A stretch of DNA of 64,000 nucleotides from an uncultured delta proteobacterium. Its GTDB lineage: Bacteria; Myxococcota_A; Polyangia; Polyangiales; Polyangiaceae. The DNA is taken from positions 1 to 64,000 of the forward strand of contig CAIVJW010000073.1 of NCBI GenBank assembly GCA_903906315.1, written 5' to 3'. Below, in pieces: positions 28,560 to 37,069 of this stretch (its first letter is position 1; each line of letters opens with the position of its first letter). Under the pieces are notes generated by a model, which saw nothing but the letters and a program-made list of their open reading frames with translations, did no database searches and was not told the DNA's origin. The translations under genes and the position numbers were made by a program.

Positions 28560-29354
28560 ATGAACGCCCCCGCCTCGACGGCCGCCGCCGCGCCGTCCGC
28601 TCCCGGGGCCGGGGCGGATCCCGCGCTCGAACGGCTGCTGCGCGGCTCCGTCGCGGTCGTCTGGCTCGCGACGGGCGTGCTCGTCGTGCACCCGTTCTAC
28701 CGCGCGGTCGGCGCCCAGTGGCTGCGTCGCCTCGGCCTCGGGCCGAGCCTGATGTTCGCGACGTGCGCGGCGGAGGTCGCGCTCGCGGCCCTGATCCTCG
28801 CCCGGCCCACGAGCTTCCTCGTCGCGGCCGCGCAGACGTCGGCGGTCGTCGTCTTCACCGGCCTCCTCACCGGCCTCGATCCGATGCTCCTCGCGCACCC
28901 GCTCGGCGTGCTCACGAAGAACCTGCCGCTGATCGCCGTCGTGTGGACGGCGTACCTCGCCGCGACCGAGGGCTTCACTCGCCGCGCCGCGTGGCTCCTG
29001 CGCGGCGGCATGGCCGCGATCTGGATCACCGAGGGCCTGCTGCCGAAGATCCTCTTTCAGCAGCCGCTCGAGCTCGCCTTGGTCGAGAGCTGGGGCCTCG
29101 CGCCCGCGTCGCGCGTGCTCGTCGCCACCGGCCTCGCGCAGATCGCGGGCGGCGTGCTCGCGCTGGTCCTCCGTGGTCGCGCGCTCCGGCTCGTCCTCGC
29201 CGCCCAGCTCGCGGCGCTCGTCGTGCTCCCCGCGCTCGTCTCGATCGCCATGCCGTCGCTCTGGGCGCACCCGTTCGGCCCGCTGACCAAGAACCTCCCG
29301 ATCCTCGTCGGGACCTACGTGCTCCTGCGCCGATGCGACTCTACCTCTTCCTGA
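28560..29354 (+). CDS. DoxX-like integral membrane protein
   Basis: 264 residues with about seven hydrophobic helices and a Pro/Ala-rich N-terminus. Two internally similar halves are visible: HPLGVLTKNLPLIAVVW and HPFGPLTKNLPILVGTY, a duplicated motif of DoxX-like proteins. WITEGLLPKILFQQ is also typical. Function unknown; family members are linked to quinone or sulfur redox. A TATCCT box (28545-28550) ends 9 nt before the ATG. The gene overlaps the next one by 22 nt. Confidence 0.75.
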   Translation: MNAPASTAAAAPSAPGAGADPALERLLRGSVAVVWLATGVLVVHPFYRAVGAQWLRRLGLGPSLMFATCAAEVALAALILARPTSFLVAAAQTSAVVVFTGLLTGLDPMLLAHPLGVLTKNLPLIAVVWTAYLAATEGFTRRAAWLLRGGMAAIWITEGLLPKILFQQPLELALVESWGLAPASRVLVATGLAQIAGGVLALVLRGRALRLVLAAQLAALVVLPALVSIAMPSLWAHPFGPLTKNLPILVGTYVLLRRCDSTSS

Positions 29355-29812
29355 AGGCCGTTCACGTCGTCGCGGCCATGGTCTTCTTCGGGACCGGGCT
29401 CGGATCCGCGTGGTACCGCTTTCGCGCGGATCGATCCGGCGACGTGCGCGTCATCGCCTGGTGCCAGCGCGAGATCGTGCTCGCCGACTTCGTCTTCACC
29501 GTGCCCTCCGCGGTGATGCTGCCGCTCACGGCCGTCGCGATGATCGAGGTCACCGGCACGCCGTGGCGCACGGGCTGGATCCTCTGGGCCGCGCTCGGCT
29601 ACGCGGTCGCGGGCCTCTGCTGGCTGCCCGCCGCGTGGCTCCAGATCCGCATGCGCCGGCTCGCCGACGTGGCCCTCGCGAAGGGCGATCCGCTCCCGGT
29701 CGAGTACCACCGCGCCGCGCGGATCTGGCTCTACCTGGGCGTTCCGTCGTTCGGCGCGACCATGGCGACGATCGGGCTGATGGTCGCCAAGCACGTCGCG
29801 GTCGGCGACTGA
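29333..29812 (+). CDS. DUF2269-like membrane protein
   Basis: 159 residues, four helices. It starts MRLYLFLKAVHVVAAMVFFG and contains FTVPSAVMLPLTAV and GWILWAALGYAVAG, fitting the DUF2269 family of small predicted integral membrane proteins. Its ATG lies inside the end of the DoxX-like gene, so the two are probably translationally coupled. Confidence 0.72.
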   Translation: MRLYLFLKAVHVVAAMVFFGTGLGSAWYRFRADRSGDVRVIAWCQREIVLADFVFTVPSAVMLPLTAVAMIEVTGTPWRTGWILWAALGYAVAGLCWLPAAWLQIRMRRLADVALAKGDPLPVEYHRAARIWLYLGVPSFGATMATIGLMVAKHVAVGD

Positions 29813-29821
29813 CGCGCTCGA

Positions 29822-30322
29822 TCAGGCCTTCTTGCGGCCGCTCGGCTTGAAGGTCGAGAGCAGCAGCATCCCCACGAGCAGCGCGAGCTGCGCGACCCCG
29901 AAGCCCTGCACGAGCGAGGCGCGGCGTGCCCAGCCCGGATCCGCGACGACCGCGATCCCCTCGGCGGCCGCGCGCGCGGCCGTGTCGTCGACCCACGGGC
30001 CGAGGCAGACCGCGCCGAACGCGATCATCGTCACCGTCGCGACCCACTTCGCCGTGACCCACGCGTGGCGGAAGAACCCCCACGGCGTGCGCCACGAGCA
30101 GAGGAAGCCCGTCGCGAGCGATCCCAGGCACGCGGGCACGATGAGCAGCCGATCGACCCACGACAGCGCGGTCCGCGCGAGCGCGAGCGCGTCGCCGGTC
30201 GCGGCGGTGCGGCCCACCGCCGACACGAGCACGAGCGCGGCCACGCCCCCGATCCACGTCGCGGCGCAGAGGATGTGCGCCGCGAGCAGGAGGTTGCGGG
30301 CCGTGCGCCCGAGCGGCTTCAC
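29822..30322 (-). CDS. Small integral membrane protein, CopD/DUF2269-like
   Basis: 166 residues with four to five helices. LLLAAHILCAATWIGGVAAL resembles the heme- or copper-site helix of CopD-like membrane proteins (AHILAAxxWIGG). A short basic tail (KPSGRKKA) is cytoplasmic. It ends 9 bp from the convergent DUF2269-like gene, and is last of a three-gene minus-strand run after the DksA-like gene. Confidence 0.7.
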   Translation of the reverse strand: MKPLGRTARNLLLAAHILCAATWIGGVAALVLVSAVGRTAATGDALALARTALSWVDRLLIVPACLGSLATGFLCSWRTPWGFFRHAWVTAKWVATVTMIAFGAVCLGPWVDDTAARAAAEGIAVVADPGWARRASLVQGFGVAQLALLVGMLLLSTFKPSGRKKA

Positions 30323-30337
30323 CGCGCCCGCCTCGGG

Positions 30338-30640
30338 TCAGAACGGCTGGCGCATGCGCACCAGCTGCAGCCCGTGCGGCACGTGCATCAGCGTGTCGAG
30401 CCACGCCTCCTCGCCGACCCGGTAGCGGAGCTGCACCCCGTAGACCCGCCCCTCGCGGAACAGCTCGCGCGCCTTCTCCAGCGTCACCGGATCGCCCGTC
30501 GAGTGATCGAAGACGTCGCCCTTGAGCAGGATGACCACGTCCTCGCCCTCGCCGGCGACCCTCGCGAAGAGCGCGTCGACGCCGGCCTCGTCGAGGACGT
30601 CCTTCTCGAGCCGCGGCAGCGGGGGTTCGTCGTGTCTCAT
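30338..30640 (-). CDS. Small conserved-looking cytoplasmic protein
   Basis: 100 residues with natural composition, for example VLDEAGVDALFARVAGEG and EDVVILLKGDVF, ending VPHGLQLVRMRQPF. No family recognised. It lies 15 bp upstream of the CopD-like gene and 55 bp downstream of the DksA-like gene on the same strand, suggesting an operon. Confidence 0.6.
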   Translation of the reverse strand: MRHDEPPLPRLEKDVLDEAGVDALFARVAGEGEDVVILLKGDVFDHSTGDPVTLEKARELFREGRVYGVQLRYRVGEEAWLDTLMHVPHGLQLVRMRQPF

Positions 30641-30695
30641 GGGCTGGCGCTGGTGCGCGGGCTCCCGGCGATGCGCGCCGTCGGCCCGCGTCCCG

Positions 30696-31148
30696 TCACT
30701 GACCGCGCGTGCGCGCCTCGCGCTCGAGCTCTTCCTGGTACGCGATGCCGAAGCGGGCCCAGGGCGCGTGCCGCAGGCGCTCGTAGCCGATCGGCTCGCC
30801 CGTGCCCTCGCAGGCGCCGTACGTGCCCTCGCGCAGCTTCGCCAGCGCGCGGTCGACCTCGCGCAGGATGTGGACGTCGCGCTCGAGCAGCTTCGACGCC
30901 ATGCCGAGCGCGCCCTCGAGCGAGGCCTCGTCCATCTCGTCGCCGACCTCGCGGCCGGTGTCGCGCTCCTCGTTCTGCCGGCCCTCGATCGACGAGATCA
31001 GCGCGGTGCGGCGCTCCTCGAGCCGGCCACGCAGCTCCGCGAGCTGCTCGGGCGTGAGCTCCGGCTCTCCCTCGGCCTCTTCGATCTCGCGCCGCGTCGC
31101 GACTTGCGGCGGCTTCTGCGGAAGCCTGCTCCCCGGTCCCTGCGTCAT
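30696..31148 (-). CDS. DksA/TraR-family protein lacking a complete zinc finger
   Basis: 150 residues. A long helical hairpin (LTPEQLAELRGRLEERR, KLLERDVHILREVDRAL) carries the acidic tip motif DxxDxA (D70, D73, A75), which DksA uses in the RNA polymerase secondary channel. In the zinc-finger module YGACEGTGEPIGYERLRHAP only the first Cys (C113) remains; the other three positions are T116, G134 and Y137. From memory, Pseudomonas DksA2, which works without zinc, has the same CxxT-x17-xxx spacing. It probably modulates transcription with ppGpp even when zinc is low. ATG 31148 has GGGGAG before it. Confidence 0.85.
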   Translation of the reverse strand: MTQGPGSRLPQKPPQVATRREIEEAEGEPELTPEQLAELRGRLEERRTALISSIEGRQNEERDTGREVGDEMDEASLEGALGMASKLLERDVHILREVDRALAKLREGTYGACEGTGEPIGYERLRHAPWARFGIAYQEELEREARTRGQ

Positions 31149-31278
31149 CGTGTTCTCCCCGTGCCGATCACAACGCGTACCCCCCTCGCCGTGCACGCTA
31201 CGCACGAGGTGAGGCCGCGGAGGTCGGTCCGCGCGCCGGAGCCGAGGGGTGTCCCCCGGCTGCTCATTTCCTGGTCGA

Positions 31279-33336
31279 TCAGGGCTTCTTGGCCTTCGCC
31301 ATGCGCGTGACGTTCATCACGAGCGACGACACGTCCTCGACCGCATCCTTGGGGATCGCGAGCGTGAGCTCACCGCGCGTGCCGGCGCCCTCGGGGACGG
31401 CCGTCGAGGTGAGCAGGATGGGCGTCTCGCCCTTGTGCGGCAGGGTCCCGAGCATGGCGAGGAGCTGCTGGCCTTCGGCGTCCGATCCCTTGGCCTTCGA
31501 CAGGTACTTGCTCACGCCCGACGTCACAGCCCTCGTGAAGTAGCCGACGGTCAGGAAGCCGCCGCTCAGCGTGCGGCCGAGCTTGAGATCCTGCAGGCCG
31601 CTGCGGGTCGAGAGCGTCGTCGTCGCCGCCGCGCCGGACTTCGCGCCGAGGAGGCGCTCGACGAGCTCGTCGCGGTCGAGGCCGAAGGCGACCCAGGTCG
31701 TGTCGCCGTCGCTCATCAGCATCAGGTGGGCGGTGACCGTGACCGTCTTGCCGGGCGCCGCGGCCTTCGCCTTGTCCTTGCCGGTCGCGATCGTCACGGC
31801 CGTCTCGCTGACCTTCACGTCCGGCGCGGGGACGTTGGCGATCTTGATCTCGACGTCGATCGCGTCCTTGCCGAGCTTGCCCGGGGCGGCGACGGTCTTG
31901 ATCGTGGGCAGGTACTTCTTCGCGTCGCCCTTGAGCTCCTTCTTGAGCGGCGTCTGGAAGCCCGCGCGGTTGTAGACGGCGACGAAGTCCTTGATCGACT
32001 TCGCGATGGTCGCCGACCCCTCGTCGAAGCCGTAGAGCATCCAGCCGAGGCTGCCGCCGAGCAGCGCGTCGAGATCGCCCTGTGCGCCCGGCTTGCCCTT
32101 GGCCGGCGTGGCCGCGTCCGACGAGTGGCCCTTGGCGTGCACGGCCGCGGTGTACTTCTTCAGCGGGAAGGAGAGCAGGTCGACGAGCGCCTTGCGGTCG
32201 GCCGCCGATCCGAGGCCCTTCTTCGCGAGCGCGCCGTCGAGGAGCGCGCGGGCCGTGCGCAGCATGGTCTGGTAGCGGGCGGGATCCGCGCCGCGCGTGT
32301 AGGTCGCCGTCTCGGCGTCCTTCGGCAACCGCCAGAAGATCGCCGGGGGCGCGCCCGCGAGGTCGAGGCGCTCGGCGACGCCGGCCGCGACCCAGGACTT
32401 CTTGCCCTTGAGGACCAGCGAGGTCGAGCTCTTGAGGCAGGTCGGCGATCCGGCCGCGAAGTCGAGGACGATCTTGTCGAGGTCGCCCGTCAGCGCGACG
32501 ACCTCCTCCTCGAGGCCCGTCGCGGCGTCGAGCACGGCCTTGTCGAACTGCGCGTCGCCGATGGCGAGCTCGCTCTGCGCGACGATCGGCATCTGCGAGA
32601 GCGTCTGGCGCAGCAGGTTGCCGTAGCGCGCCTCGACGGGCGAGAAGCGCAGCTCGCCGTGCAGATCGCCGCCGGGCACCGACTGCGTCGGCGCTGTGCG
32701 CGTGAGGTAGGGCGCGAGCGTGGTCAGGTCCTTCTCGCGGCCGCCGCAGACGAGGCGCGCCGGCGTCGCGCCCGCGGACGCCGCGATCACGCAGTGCAGA
32801 TCCTTGACCGACCCGATCTTCCACGCGCCCGGCGAGAGCTCCGTCAGCGGGTGGCCGGACGCGGTCTCGGCGGCCTCGCGCGCCCGCTCGAGCGACGTGA
32901 GGCCGATCGAGAAAGCGCCCATCACCGGCTTCTTCGCGCCGGCGTCGAGCGTCATCACCGCGTCGACCGGCGCGTCCATCGCGACCAGGGAGGCCAGGGC
33001 CTTCGGATCCACCGATCCGTGCAGCAGGTCGCGCAGCGCGAGCTCGACGACCGTCTTCGCGCCCTCGTCGACGAGGCCCTGCGGGACGCCCGCGCACGAG
33101 GCTATCGCGGCGATCGTCGAGGCCGGGCTGCGCCACCGCGCGACGCCGACGACGTCGATCGGCTCCGCGACGGGCGTGAGCTCGTAGGTCGTCGACGCGA
33201 CCTGCGCGGGGGGCGCCGCGACGGGCGCGGCCGTCGGCGCGGGCGGGGTGACGGGCGCGGGCGCGGGGCCGCACGCCGTGGAGAGGAGCGCCGGGACGGC
33301 GGCGAGGCCGAGCACGAGGTGGAGGGAGCTTCTCAT
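31279..33336 (-). CDS. Large lipoprotein of unknown function
   Basis: 685 residues. Signal peptide with lipobox LLSTACGPA, a Pro/Ala linker (about 24-46), then a long mixed alpha/beta protein with two apparently similar halves (FSIGLTSLERAREAAE; VGYFTRAVTSGVSKYLSK). No known domain seen. The C-terminus is Lys-rich. TATGAG lies 11 nt before the ATG. This is typical of uncharacterised myxobacterial outer lipoproteins. Confidence 0.75.
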   Translation of the reverse strand: MRSSLHLVLGLAAVPALLSTACGPAPAPVTPPAPTAAPVAAPPAQVASTTYELTPVAEPIDVVGVARWRSPASTIAAIASCAGVPQGLVDEGAKTVVELALRDLLHGSVDPKALASLVAMDAPVDAVMTLDAGAKKPVMGAFSIGLTSLERAREAAETASGHPLTELSPGAWKIGSVKDLHCVIAASAGATPARLVCGGREKDLTTLAPYLTRTAPTQSVPGGDLHGELRFSPVEARYGNLLRQTLSQMPIVAQSELAIGDAQFDKAVLDAATGLEEEVVALTGDLDKIVLDFAAGSPTCLKSSTSLVLKGKKSWVAAGVAERLDLAGAPPAIFWRLPKDAETATYTRGADPARYQTMLRTARALLDGALAKKGLGSAADRKALVDLLSFPLKKYTAAVHAKGHSSDAATPAKGKPGAQGDLDALLGGSLGWMLYGFDEGSATIAKSIKDFVAVYNRAGFQTPLKKELKGDAKKYLPTIKTVAAPGKLGKDAIDVEIKIANVPAPDVKVSETAVTIATGKDKAKAAAPGKTVTVTAHLMLMSDGDTTWVAFGLDRDELVERLLGAKSGAAATTTLSTRSGLQDLKLGRTLSGGFLTVGYFTRAVTSGVSKYLSKAKGSDAEGQQLLAMLGTLPHKGETPILLTSTAVPEGAGTRGELTLAIPKDAVEDVSSLVMNVTRMAKAKKP

Positions 33337-33425
33337 GACGAAGCGGGCTCATACTGCGGCGCCCGTTCCGCGTCGACGGGAGTTGCGCACCGACCGCGCC
33401 GGGCGCGCTTCCCCGCCGGCCGCCC

Positions 33426-33454
33426 TTGATCCCGGGCGGGAGGCGACCTACCCC
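33426..33454 (+). promoter_or_regulatory. Possible promoter of the 33463 lipoprotein gene
   Basis: TTGATC (33426-33431), a 17-nt spacer and TACCCC (33449-33454), ending 8 nt before the ATG. Weak -10, but the same close spacing to the start codon as at other genes in this window. Confidence 0.35.
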
Positions 33455-33462
33455 CCCTCGAC

Positions 33463-34218
33463 ATGATTACCGGCTTCCGTACGCTCTCCCTCGCCGCCGT
33501 CGCCGCCCTGTCGCTCGTCGCATGCGGGGGCGGCGCCCCCACGCCCGCCACGCCGGGCGAGGGCGACGGCCTGCCGCTCGCCACGCCGTCGGCCCTCCCG
33601 GCCCCCGCCCCGGGGCCGATCGCCAGCGCCGCGCCCTCCGCGGCCCCGGCAGCGGCGCCCGCCCCGTCCGCCGCCGCGTCCGCGGATCCCGCCGCCGACA
33701 AGCCGAAGCGCATCTCGAGCGGCCGCCCGGCGGTGCTCAAGCAGGACTCGACCGAGATCACCGACACGTTCGGGTCGTCGCCTCCCGGCAAGATCACGAT
33801 CGGCGACACGAACCCGAGCGTCCTCGTGATCCCCGAATTTGCCCTCGATCGCGGCCACAACATCACCTTCAAGCTCGACCCGAAGGGCAAGACGCACGGC
33901 CTGCCGGTCGGCAAGATCTTCCACGTCATGGCCCAGGTCGGCGGATCGCCGAACTACACGACGGTCGCCTCGGTCGGCCCGGCGTTCGAGCTGCAGATGC
34001 CGGCCGGCAACAAGAAGGACGCGAACCTCGCGATCGGCACCATCACGCAGGACGAGAAGACCGCCCGCGAGACGGTGTCGTGGAAGGTCATCGCGCCCAA
34101 GCGCATCGACGACGCGACCGGCATGGCGTACTTCGAGCTCGCGCAGCTGCCCGACGCCTACCTGCACGTCACGACGAAGCCCGTCGCCGACGAGAAGAAG
34201 CCCGCGCCGAAGAAGTAG
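33463..34218 (+). CDS. Lipoprotein with Pro/Ala linker, unknown function
   Basis: 251 residues. Lipobox LSLVACGGG, a long Ala/Pro/Ser linker to about residue 80, then a compact domain (ITIGDTNPSVLVIPEFALD, NITFKLDPKGKTHGLP, AYFELAQLPDAYL), probably beta-rich, and a Lys-rich end. No family recognised. Convergent with the flavoprotein gene. Confidence 0.72.
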   Translation: MITGFRTLSLAAVAALSLVACGGGAPTPATPGEGDGLPLATPSALPAPAPGPIASAAPSAAPAAAPAPSAAASADPAADKPKRISSGRPAVLKQDSTEITDTFGSSPPGKITIGDTNPSVLVIPEFALDRGHNITFKLDPKGKTHGLPVGKIFHVMAQVGGSPNYTTVASVGPAFELQMPAGNKKDANLAIGTITQDEKTARETVSWKVIAPKRIDDATGMAYFELAQLPDAYLHVTTKPVADEKKPAPKK

Positions 34219-34232
34219 CCGCGAACGGGACG

Positions 34233-34248
34233 CCGGCCCTCGGGCCGG
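34233..34248. terminator. Hairpin between convergent genes
   Basis: CCGGCC (34233-34238), loop CCTC, GGGCCGG partner arm (34242-34248), sitting between the stop codons of the convergent lipoprotein and flavoprotein genes. Strong GC stem without a T-run. Confidence 0.4.
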
Positions 34249-34262
34249 TGCGCCCGCTGCGA

Positions 34263-35462
34263 TCAGCCGCCCCAGCGCTCTGCGATCGCCGCCCGCGCGA
34301 GCGCGACGGCCGCGCCGGCGAGCCTCCGGCGCGGGACGCGATCGCCGGCGAACCAGCGCATGCCCGCCACGGCGAGGTGCTCCGAGCTCACGACCCAGCG
34401 CTCGATCGCGGGCCGCGTCCGGCCGTAGACGAAGGGCAGGGCGCGCGCCCGCGCGGCCAGGTCGAACCCGAGCCGCGTGCGCGCGATCGCCGCGCGCCAG
34501 CCCTCGAAATCGAAGCGCCCGTCGGCGAGGCACCGGGCGAGGTAGGGCCCCGCGGCCGCGCCGTACTCGATCGCCTGCGCGATGCCCTCCCCGAGGACGG
34601 GGTCGATCCCGGCCGCCTCGCCCACGAGGAGCGCGCGCGGCGTGGCGGTCGCCTCGGCGGGGTCGAGGCCGCGCTCGGCGAAGCGCTTGATGCGCGCGCC
34701 GGCCGGCTCGATCCCGAGGCGGGCGAGGCGCCGGGCGAGGCGCTCACCGAGGTCGACGCGCTCGCCCCCGCCCTCGATCCCGTCGACGGGGATCTCGTAG
34801 AGGCCGCGGCAGACGAGCGCGCGCCCGCCCACGATCGTCGGGAAATCCCAGCCGTAGCCGGCGAGCGTGCGATCCTCGAGGTCGAAGCGCAGCACGTCCC
34901 GCGGGCCGTCCGAGGCCACGGGCAAGGTGTCCACCTCGGCCGCGCGCGCGACGAGCCGGCCGCGCCCGAGGCCCATCGCGCGCCGCACGATGCTGCCCAC
35001 GCCGTCCGCGCCGACGACGGCCAGGGCGCGCAGCTCGCCCCGCGAGGTCGTCAGCGTGACGCCGCGCGCCCCGATCTCGACCGCCGTCACCTGCGCGTCC
35101 TCGATCAGGCGGACGCCCCGCGCGCGGGCGGCGTCGGCGAGCGCCGCGTCGTGCTCCTCGCGCCGCACGACCCGGCCGATGGGCGCGCCGCGGTCGTCGC
35201 GGACGGACAGCTCCCGCCCGGCGGCCGCCACCGCGAGGCCGCGCACGAGGACCGATGGCACCTCGAGGCGCACGTCGATCGAGGCGAGCAGCCGGTCGGC
35301 GCGCGCGCCGATCGCCCCGGCGCAGATCTTCTCGCGCGGGTGCCGCGCCTTCTCGAGGACGACGACCCGGTCGGCCAGCGTGGGCGCCGCCCGGGCCAGG
35401 AACAGCGCCGTCGCCAGGCCGGCCGGCCCGGCGCCCACGATCGCCAGCGCCGCGTCGTCCAC
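34263..35462 (-). CDS. FAD-dependent oxidoreductase, geranylgeranyl reductase/PHBH-like
   Basis: 399 residues. ALAIVGAGPAGLATALFLAR is the FAD-binding Rossmann motif; VVVLEKARHPREKICAGAIG matches the geranylgeranyl reductase-related group; VVGADGVGSIVRRA and LLVGEAAGIDPVLGEGIAQA are the later FAD motifs. Substrate unknown; lipid or polyketide double-bond reduction is the family theme. I chose GTG 35462, which begins VDDAALAIVG and lies 9 nt after a TACGGT box (35472-35477 on the minus strand). Frames further upstream are shadow. Confidence 0.85.
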   Translation of the reverse strand: MDDAALAIVGAGPAGLATALFLARAAPTLADRVVVLEKARHPREKICAGAIGARADRLLASIDVRLEVPSVLVRGLAVAAAGRELSVRDDRGAPIGRVVRREEHDAALADAARARGVRLIEDAQVTAVEIGARGVTLTTSRGELRALAVVGADGVGSIVRRAMGLGRGRLVARAAEVDTLPVASDGPRDVLRFDLEDRTLAGYGWDFPTIVGGRALVCRGLYEIPVDGIEGGGERVDLGERLARRLARLGIEPAGARIKRFAERGLDPAEATATPRALLVGEAAGIDPVLGEGIAQAIEYGAAAGPYLARCLADGRFDFEGWRAAIARTRLGFDLAARARALPFVYGRTRPAIERWVVSSEHLAVAGMRWFAGDRVPRRRLAGAAVALARAAIAERWGG

Positions 35463-35658
35463 CGACCTCGGACCGTACCAGACGCCGGCGCGAAGGCGAC
35501 GCGGCTCGCCCCGGAACTTGGCCCGACGAGGGCGTTTCGCCACGCTGGTCGCCCGCCGCCTCCGGCCGGACGAGCGGGCCGCCCCTGGTCCCGGGGCGCC
35601 TGCGGCCCTAAATGGCGGCCCGGTTGCGGTGGACCGCTCGCCACGAAAGGACTCCCTC

Positions 35659-36225
35659 GTGAATACGACGTCTCGCTGGGTCACGCGCGCGATCGCCGGC
35701 GCCCTCGCCTCGGGCGCGCTCCTCGCCAGCACCACCGCAAGTGCCCAGGAGCACGGCGGCAAGGGCCTGCTGGACAAGGCCGACAAGGTCGGCCCGATGA
35801 TGGCGAACCTGCGCATCGGCCCCGCGTTCGCGGTCAGCGCGTACGCCGGAGGCGGCGCCGGGTTCACCCTCGCCCCCGAGTTCGGCTACGCGGTCGCGCT
35901 CGAGAACAACCTCTACGTCGTCGCCGCGCCGCAGTTCACGCTCGGCTACGGCGGCGCCTTCATAACGATCCCGGTCGGCGTCGAGTACAACTACCCGCTC
36001 CCGGTCAACAACCTCTACGTCACCGGCCGCTTCCTGATGGGCTACTCGTACCTCGCCGGCGGCGGCGGGGCGAGCGCCTTCACGCTCATCCCCGAGTTCG
36101 GCGCGAAGTTCATCTTCGGCGGCCGCTTCAACGTCGGCCTCGAGCCCTTCAGCATGCCGATCCACATCACGAGCGCGACGGTGGCGCTCTACCGCATCAA
36201 CATGTACGGCGGCATCAACTTCTGA
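35659..36225 (+). CDS. Small outer-membrane beta-barrel protein
   Basis: 188 residues from GTG 35659, with AAGGA 8 nt upstream. Cleavable signal peptide ending STTASAQE. The rest alternates aromatic/Gly strands (ANLRIGPAFAVSAYAGGG, PEFGYAVALENNLYVVAAP, VTGRFLMGYSYLAG), ending MYGGINF, typical of an 8-strand barrel inserted in the outer membrane. No specific function can be assigned. Confidence 0.82.
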   Translation: MNTTSRWVTRAIAGALASGALLASTTASAQEHGGKGLLDKADKVGPMMANLRIGPAFAVSAYAGGGAGFTLAPEFGYAVALENNLYVVAAPQFTLGYGGAFITIPVGVEYNYPLPVNNLYVTGRFLMGYSYLAGGGGASAFTLIPEFGAKFIFGGRFNVGLEPFSMPIHITSATVALYRINMYGGINF

Positions 36226-36301
36226 GGTCGCCGCCCCGGGTGCGCACCGATCCGCGGGCCTGCGCACCCGGCCTCGCCGAATCCGGCGTACACTCGCGCG
36301 C

Positions 36302-37069
36302 GTGCAACCCCGCGCGCTCGCCCCCCTCCTCGCCCTCGCGATCCCCCTCTCGGCGATCGCCTGCGGCAGCAACGTCGCCGTCGACGGCCTGTTCGGCTCG
36401 TCGTCGACCGCCGGCGGCGGGGGCGCTGCCACGACGGCCGGATCCGGCGGCGCCGCCGGGTCGACCAGCGCGATCACGACCGGCTCGACGGCGAGCACCG
36501 GTTCGACCGGCACCGGCACGGCGACCGGCACTGGCAGCACCGGCACCGGGACGACCACCGGCACGGGGACGGTCACCGGCGCCGGCGGCAGCGACCCCGG
36601 CAAGGTCTGCGACTCGTTCGGCGACCCGTGCACCGGGTGCCTCTCGACGAGCTGCCCCGCGACGTACTGCGGCTGCTACGAGAACCCCTCCTGCCTCGAT
36701 CTCCTGACGTGCGCCCGCGACTGCGCCGGCGACAAGGACTGCGTCCAGGCGTGCTACGCGGCCGACCAGGATGGCATCTCCGCGGCCGTGCTCCTGAGCG
36801 ACTGCGCGGGGCAGACTTGCCAGGGAGCCTGCCAGTGGGGCGCGCCCATCGAACCCTGCCAGTCGTGCCTCGCGACCGATTGCTCCGGCGAGTACAATGC
36901 GTGCATCGGTGACGCGGAGTGCGTCGGGCTCTACCAGTGCCTCACGGGCTGCCCGGGGGGCGATCTCGGCTGCCAGCAGGCCTGCTACGGCGACTGGGGC
37001 GACGGGGTGCCGGCCCTGCAGGCGCTGCTCGATTGCAGCAAGGCGACCTGCGCCGGCGTGTGCAACTGA
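36302..37069 (+). CDS. Cys-rich surface lipoprotein with Thr/Gly linker
   Basis: 255 residues from GTG 36302. Lipobox LSAIACGSN, a low-complexity Thr/Gly/Ser linker at about 38-95 encoded by imperfect GGCACCGGCACGG-type repeats, then two related Cys-rich modules (CTGCLSTSCPATYCGCYENP and CQSCLATDCSGEYNACIGD), each with LLTCARDCAGD or LYQCLTGCPGGD. This type is common in Polyangia and probably faces the outside. TACACT (36289-36294) ends 7 nt before the GTG. The last codons overlap the methyltransferase start. Confidence 0.82.
   Translation: MQPRALAPLLALAIPLSAIACGSNVAVDGLFGSSSTAGGGGAATTAGSGGAAGSTSAITTGSTASTGSTGTGTATGTGSTGTGTTTGTGTVTGAGGSDPGKVCDSFGDPCTGCLSTSCPATYCGCYENPSCLDLLTCARDCAGDKDCVQACYAADQDGISAAVLLSDCAGQTCQGACQWGAPIEPCQSCLATDCSGEYNACIGDAECVGLYQCLTGCPGGDLGCQQACYGDWGDGVPALQALLDCSKATCAGVCN

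Noticed and set aside
31249-33429. 726-codon plus-strand open frame opposite the 685-residue lipoprotein
   Set aside because: Same antisense artefact; the minus strand has a signal peptide and natural composition.
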